Source: Bacteroides intestinalis | GTDB taxonomy: Bacteria > Bacteroidota > Bacteroidia > Bacteroidales > Bacteroidaceae | Reading direction: 5' to 3' | Assembly: GCF_003464595.1 (NCBI RefSeq) | Contig: NZ_QRZF01000004.1 | Coordinates: forward strand, 186,001-250,000 | Length of the DNA stretch: 64,000 bases | Shown here: one piece after another, positions 62,778-64,000 of the stretch | How positions within the stretch are numbered: position 1 is the first letter of the stretch | Layout of the letters: every line of letters begins with the position of its first letter | Program-made: the position numbers and the translations under genes | The notes under the pieces: generated by a model | The model's database searches: none | What the model saw: the letters and a program-made list of their open reading frames with translations, nothing else | What the model was told of the DNA's origin: nothing

Positions 62778-63524
62778 ATGTTTCAAGAAGCTATCGCCCG
62801 TTATCTTCAATCCAGCGGGCATTTACAAATTCAATTGAAATCTGTCCTTTTTGATATGGACGGTGTATTGTTCAACTCTATGCCTTACCATGCCGATGCC
62901 TGGCATAAGGTTATGGAACGCCATGGCCTCCATCTGAGCCGTGAAGAAGCTTATCTGCATGAGGGGAGAACCGGAGCTGCTACCATAAATATCGTTTATC
63001 AGCGGCAATACGGTAAAGATGCCACCCCTGAAATGATAAAGAGTATATATGCAGAAAAGAGCGCTGAGTTCAACAGTAATCCCGAACCGGAGCGTATGCC
63101 CGGCGCATGGGAAGTACTGCAAAAAATAGAAGCAGACGGACTGGTTCCTATGGTAGTTACCGGTTCCGGACAACATTCATTGTTAGATCGGTTGTCACAC
63201 AACTTCCCCGGCATGTTTCACCGTGAATTGATGGTAACCGCCTTTGATGTAAAATACGGCAAGCCGCATCCGGAACCCTATCTGATGGCTCTGCAGAAAG
63301 GAGGAGTAAAACCCAATGAGGCTATCGTGGTGGAAAATGCACCTATGGGCGTACAAGCTGGTGTAGCCGCAGGTATATTCACTGTAGCCGTCAACACAGG
63401 TCCTATTGATGGGCAAGTATTATTAGATGCGGGAGCAAATATACTATTCCCGTCTATGCAGGCATTTTGTGATAATTGGGAGAAATTACGTGAAGCATTC
63501 GGACAAATAAACCGGACACTTTGA
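62778..63524 (+). CDS. HAD family phosphatase / phosphomutase-like hydrolase
   Basis: A 248-residue cytoplasmic HAD subfamily IA protein. After a ~20-residue N-terminal helix, motif I is LFDMDGVLFNSM with the nucleophile and acid/base aspartates. A helical cap contains HLSREEAYLHEGRTG. Motif II is VVTGSGQHSLLDRL, motif III's Lys lies in FDVKYGKPHPEPYLMAL, and motif IV is VVENAPMGVQAGVAAG. It resembles beta-phosphoglucomutase and sugar-phosphate phosphatases, and pgi lies next to it, but the substrate cannot be told. The start at 62778 (MFQEAIARYLQSSG) fits the promoter position. Confidence 0.87.
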   Translation: MFQEAIARYLQSSGHLQIQLKSVLFDMDGVLFNSMPYHADAWHKVMERHGLHLSREEAYLHEGRTGAATINIVYQRQYGKDATPEMIKSIYAEKSAEFNSNPEPERMPGAWEVLQKIEADGLVPMVVTGSGQHSLLDRLSHNFPGMFHRELMVTAFDVKYGKPHPEPYLMALQKGGVKPNEAIVVENAPMGVQAGVAAGIFTVAVNTGPIDGQVLLDAGANILFPSMQAFCDNWEKLREAFGQINRTL

Positions 63525-63545
63525 TATTTTGAGAAAAGAAGAAAA

Positions 63546-63890
63546 TCATTTCAGTAGCTCTGCAATTTTTTTCTTCAAGTTTAATTTTATGATTTCTTCC
63601 GGCTTTAACTCCAGCTCTATCAGGACCTTAGCAGTCGACACTTTGTAGGCTTCGTCTTTTTTATCATAATTTATCTGTTCCTTACTAATAGAATATAATA
63701 GAGCAAAATCATAATCCAAAGCCTTTGACACGTTATAGAGAGTATCTGTATCAATGCTTTTTCGTGTCAACATATAATCAACACTTTGAGGCTTAACTTG
63801 CAGTCTTCTTGCAAGTTCCGCCTTCGTCACTTGCTTTTCAACCATGACATTTTTTATAATTTCACCTATGTATATATTGGGCTTTTCCAT
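63546..63890 (-). CDS. XRE family helix-turn-helix DNA-binding protein
   Basis: A 114-residue protein with an N-terminal HTH_3 domain (residues ~8-62): EIIKNVMVEKQVTKAELARR, then LQVKPQSVDYMLTRKSIDTD as recognition region. The C-terminal ~45 residues are charged and helical, with no recognisable ligand domain. Small stand-alone XRE proteins of this type are frequent in Bacteroides and may be antitoxin-like or local repressors; no toxin gene is adjacent in view. Convergent with the HAD gene, 21 bp apart. A TACCTTCA box lies just upstream of its ATG at 63890, too close to be a standard promoter. Confidence 0.82.
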   Translation of the reverse strand: MEKPNIYIGEIIKNVMVEKQVTKAELARRLQVKPQSVDYMLTRKSIDTDTLYNVSKALDYDFALLYSISKEQINYDKKDEAYKVSTAKVLIELELKPEEIIKLNLKKKIAELLK

Positions 63891-64000
63891 TTTAATGAAG
63901 GTACGATTTATAATTTAGACCTAAAGGACGAAAAACAATATTTCATCTGTTTACAGATTCTATTTTATTCATAAATTGTTTGTTTAATCAGATATATTTT

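Overview
The window reads as a chromosomal segment of a gut Bacteroides-type member of the Bacteroidales. The grounds are SusC/SusD pairs, a hybrid two-component system, MKK..SC lipoprotein signals, a full-length Bacteroidetes-style lysyl-tRNA synthetase, and many promoters fitting the Bacteroides pattern TTTG-N19-21-TAnnTTTG. Species cannot be fixed from the sequence alone. Apart from two small gene remnants and a headless fragment, the genes look intact, and I see no insertion sequence, tRNA, rRNA or CRISPR array.

Layout: (i) 1-6.3 kb: truncated aconitase gene (minus), an SF1 helicase (plus), a LruC-domain lipoprotein (minus) and a decayed LruC paralogue. (ii) 6.2-12.5 kb: the isoleucine/valine operon on the minus strand, in the order leader peptide/attenuator - ilvD - ilvB - ilvN - acyl-ACP thioesterase - ilvC. 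The leader is a nearly complete transcription attenuator with a promoter, a 24-residue peptide with 11 Ile/Leu/Val residues, an antiterminator and a terminator. (iii) 12.7-14.8 kb: SlyD-like prolyl isomerase and an UPF0597 (serine dehydratase/cysteine desulfidase-like) protein. (iv) 14.9-21.3 kb: a cluster of surface lipoproteins (PCMD, calycin-like, DUF4925-like) with an outer-membrane barrel and a decayed PCMD copy. (v) 21.9-28.7 kb: aroC, M20 dipeptidase, PorE-like OmpA lipoprotein, topB.

(vi) 29.1-45.5 kb: a polysaccharide utilization locus: HTCS sensor-regulator, GH29 fucosidase, SusC, SusD, heparinase II/III-family lyase, a beta-helix enzyme with a C-terminal PDZ domain, and a GH88 unsaturated glucuronidase. 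Together they suggest a fucose-bearing, uronic-acid-containing glycan. Release would be by lyase cleavage, trimming of the unsaturated uronate by GH88, and defucosylation; no sulfatase is present. (vii) 46.2-49.6 kb: a double beta-helix, discoidin-domain enzyme with a type IX secretion tail. (viii) 49.8-53.9 kb: both methylmalonyl-CoA mutase subunits (succinate-propionate pathway). (ix) 54.2-64 kb: YidE-like transporter, cytidylate-kinase-like protein, MATE exporter, lysS, gpsA, pgi, a HAD phosphatase and an XRE regulator.

The most unusual signal is in the spacers. Several intergenic regions consist of short units kept in a strict register: 11-nt units at four places (around 21.5, 21.7, 46.0 and 56.0 kb), 8-nt units at 23.0 and 52.0 kb, and 7-nt units at 1.0, 8.7, 10.5, 13.4 and 60.2 kb. 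Each locus has its own motif, and most carry the motif and its reverse complement in the same phase. The sequence differs between loci while the architecture is kept, which simple descent from one copied repeat does not explain.
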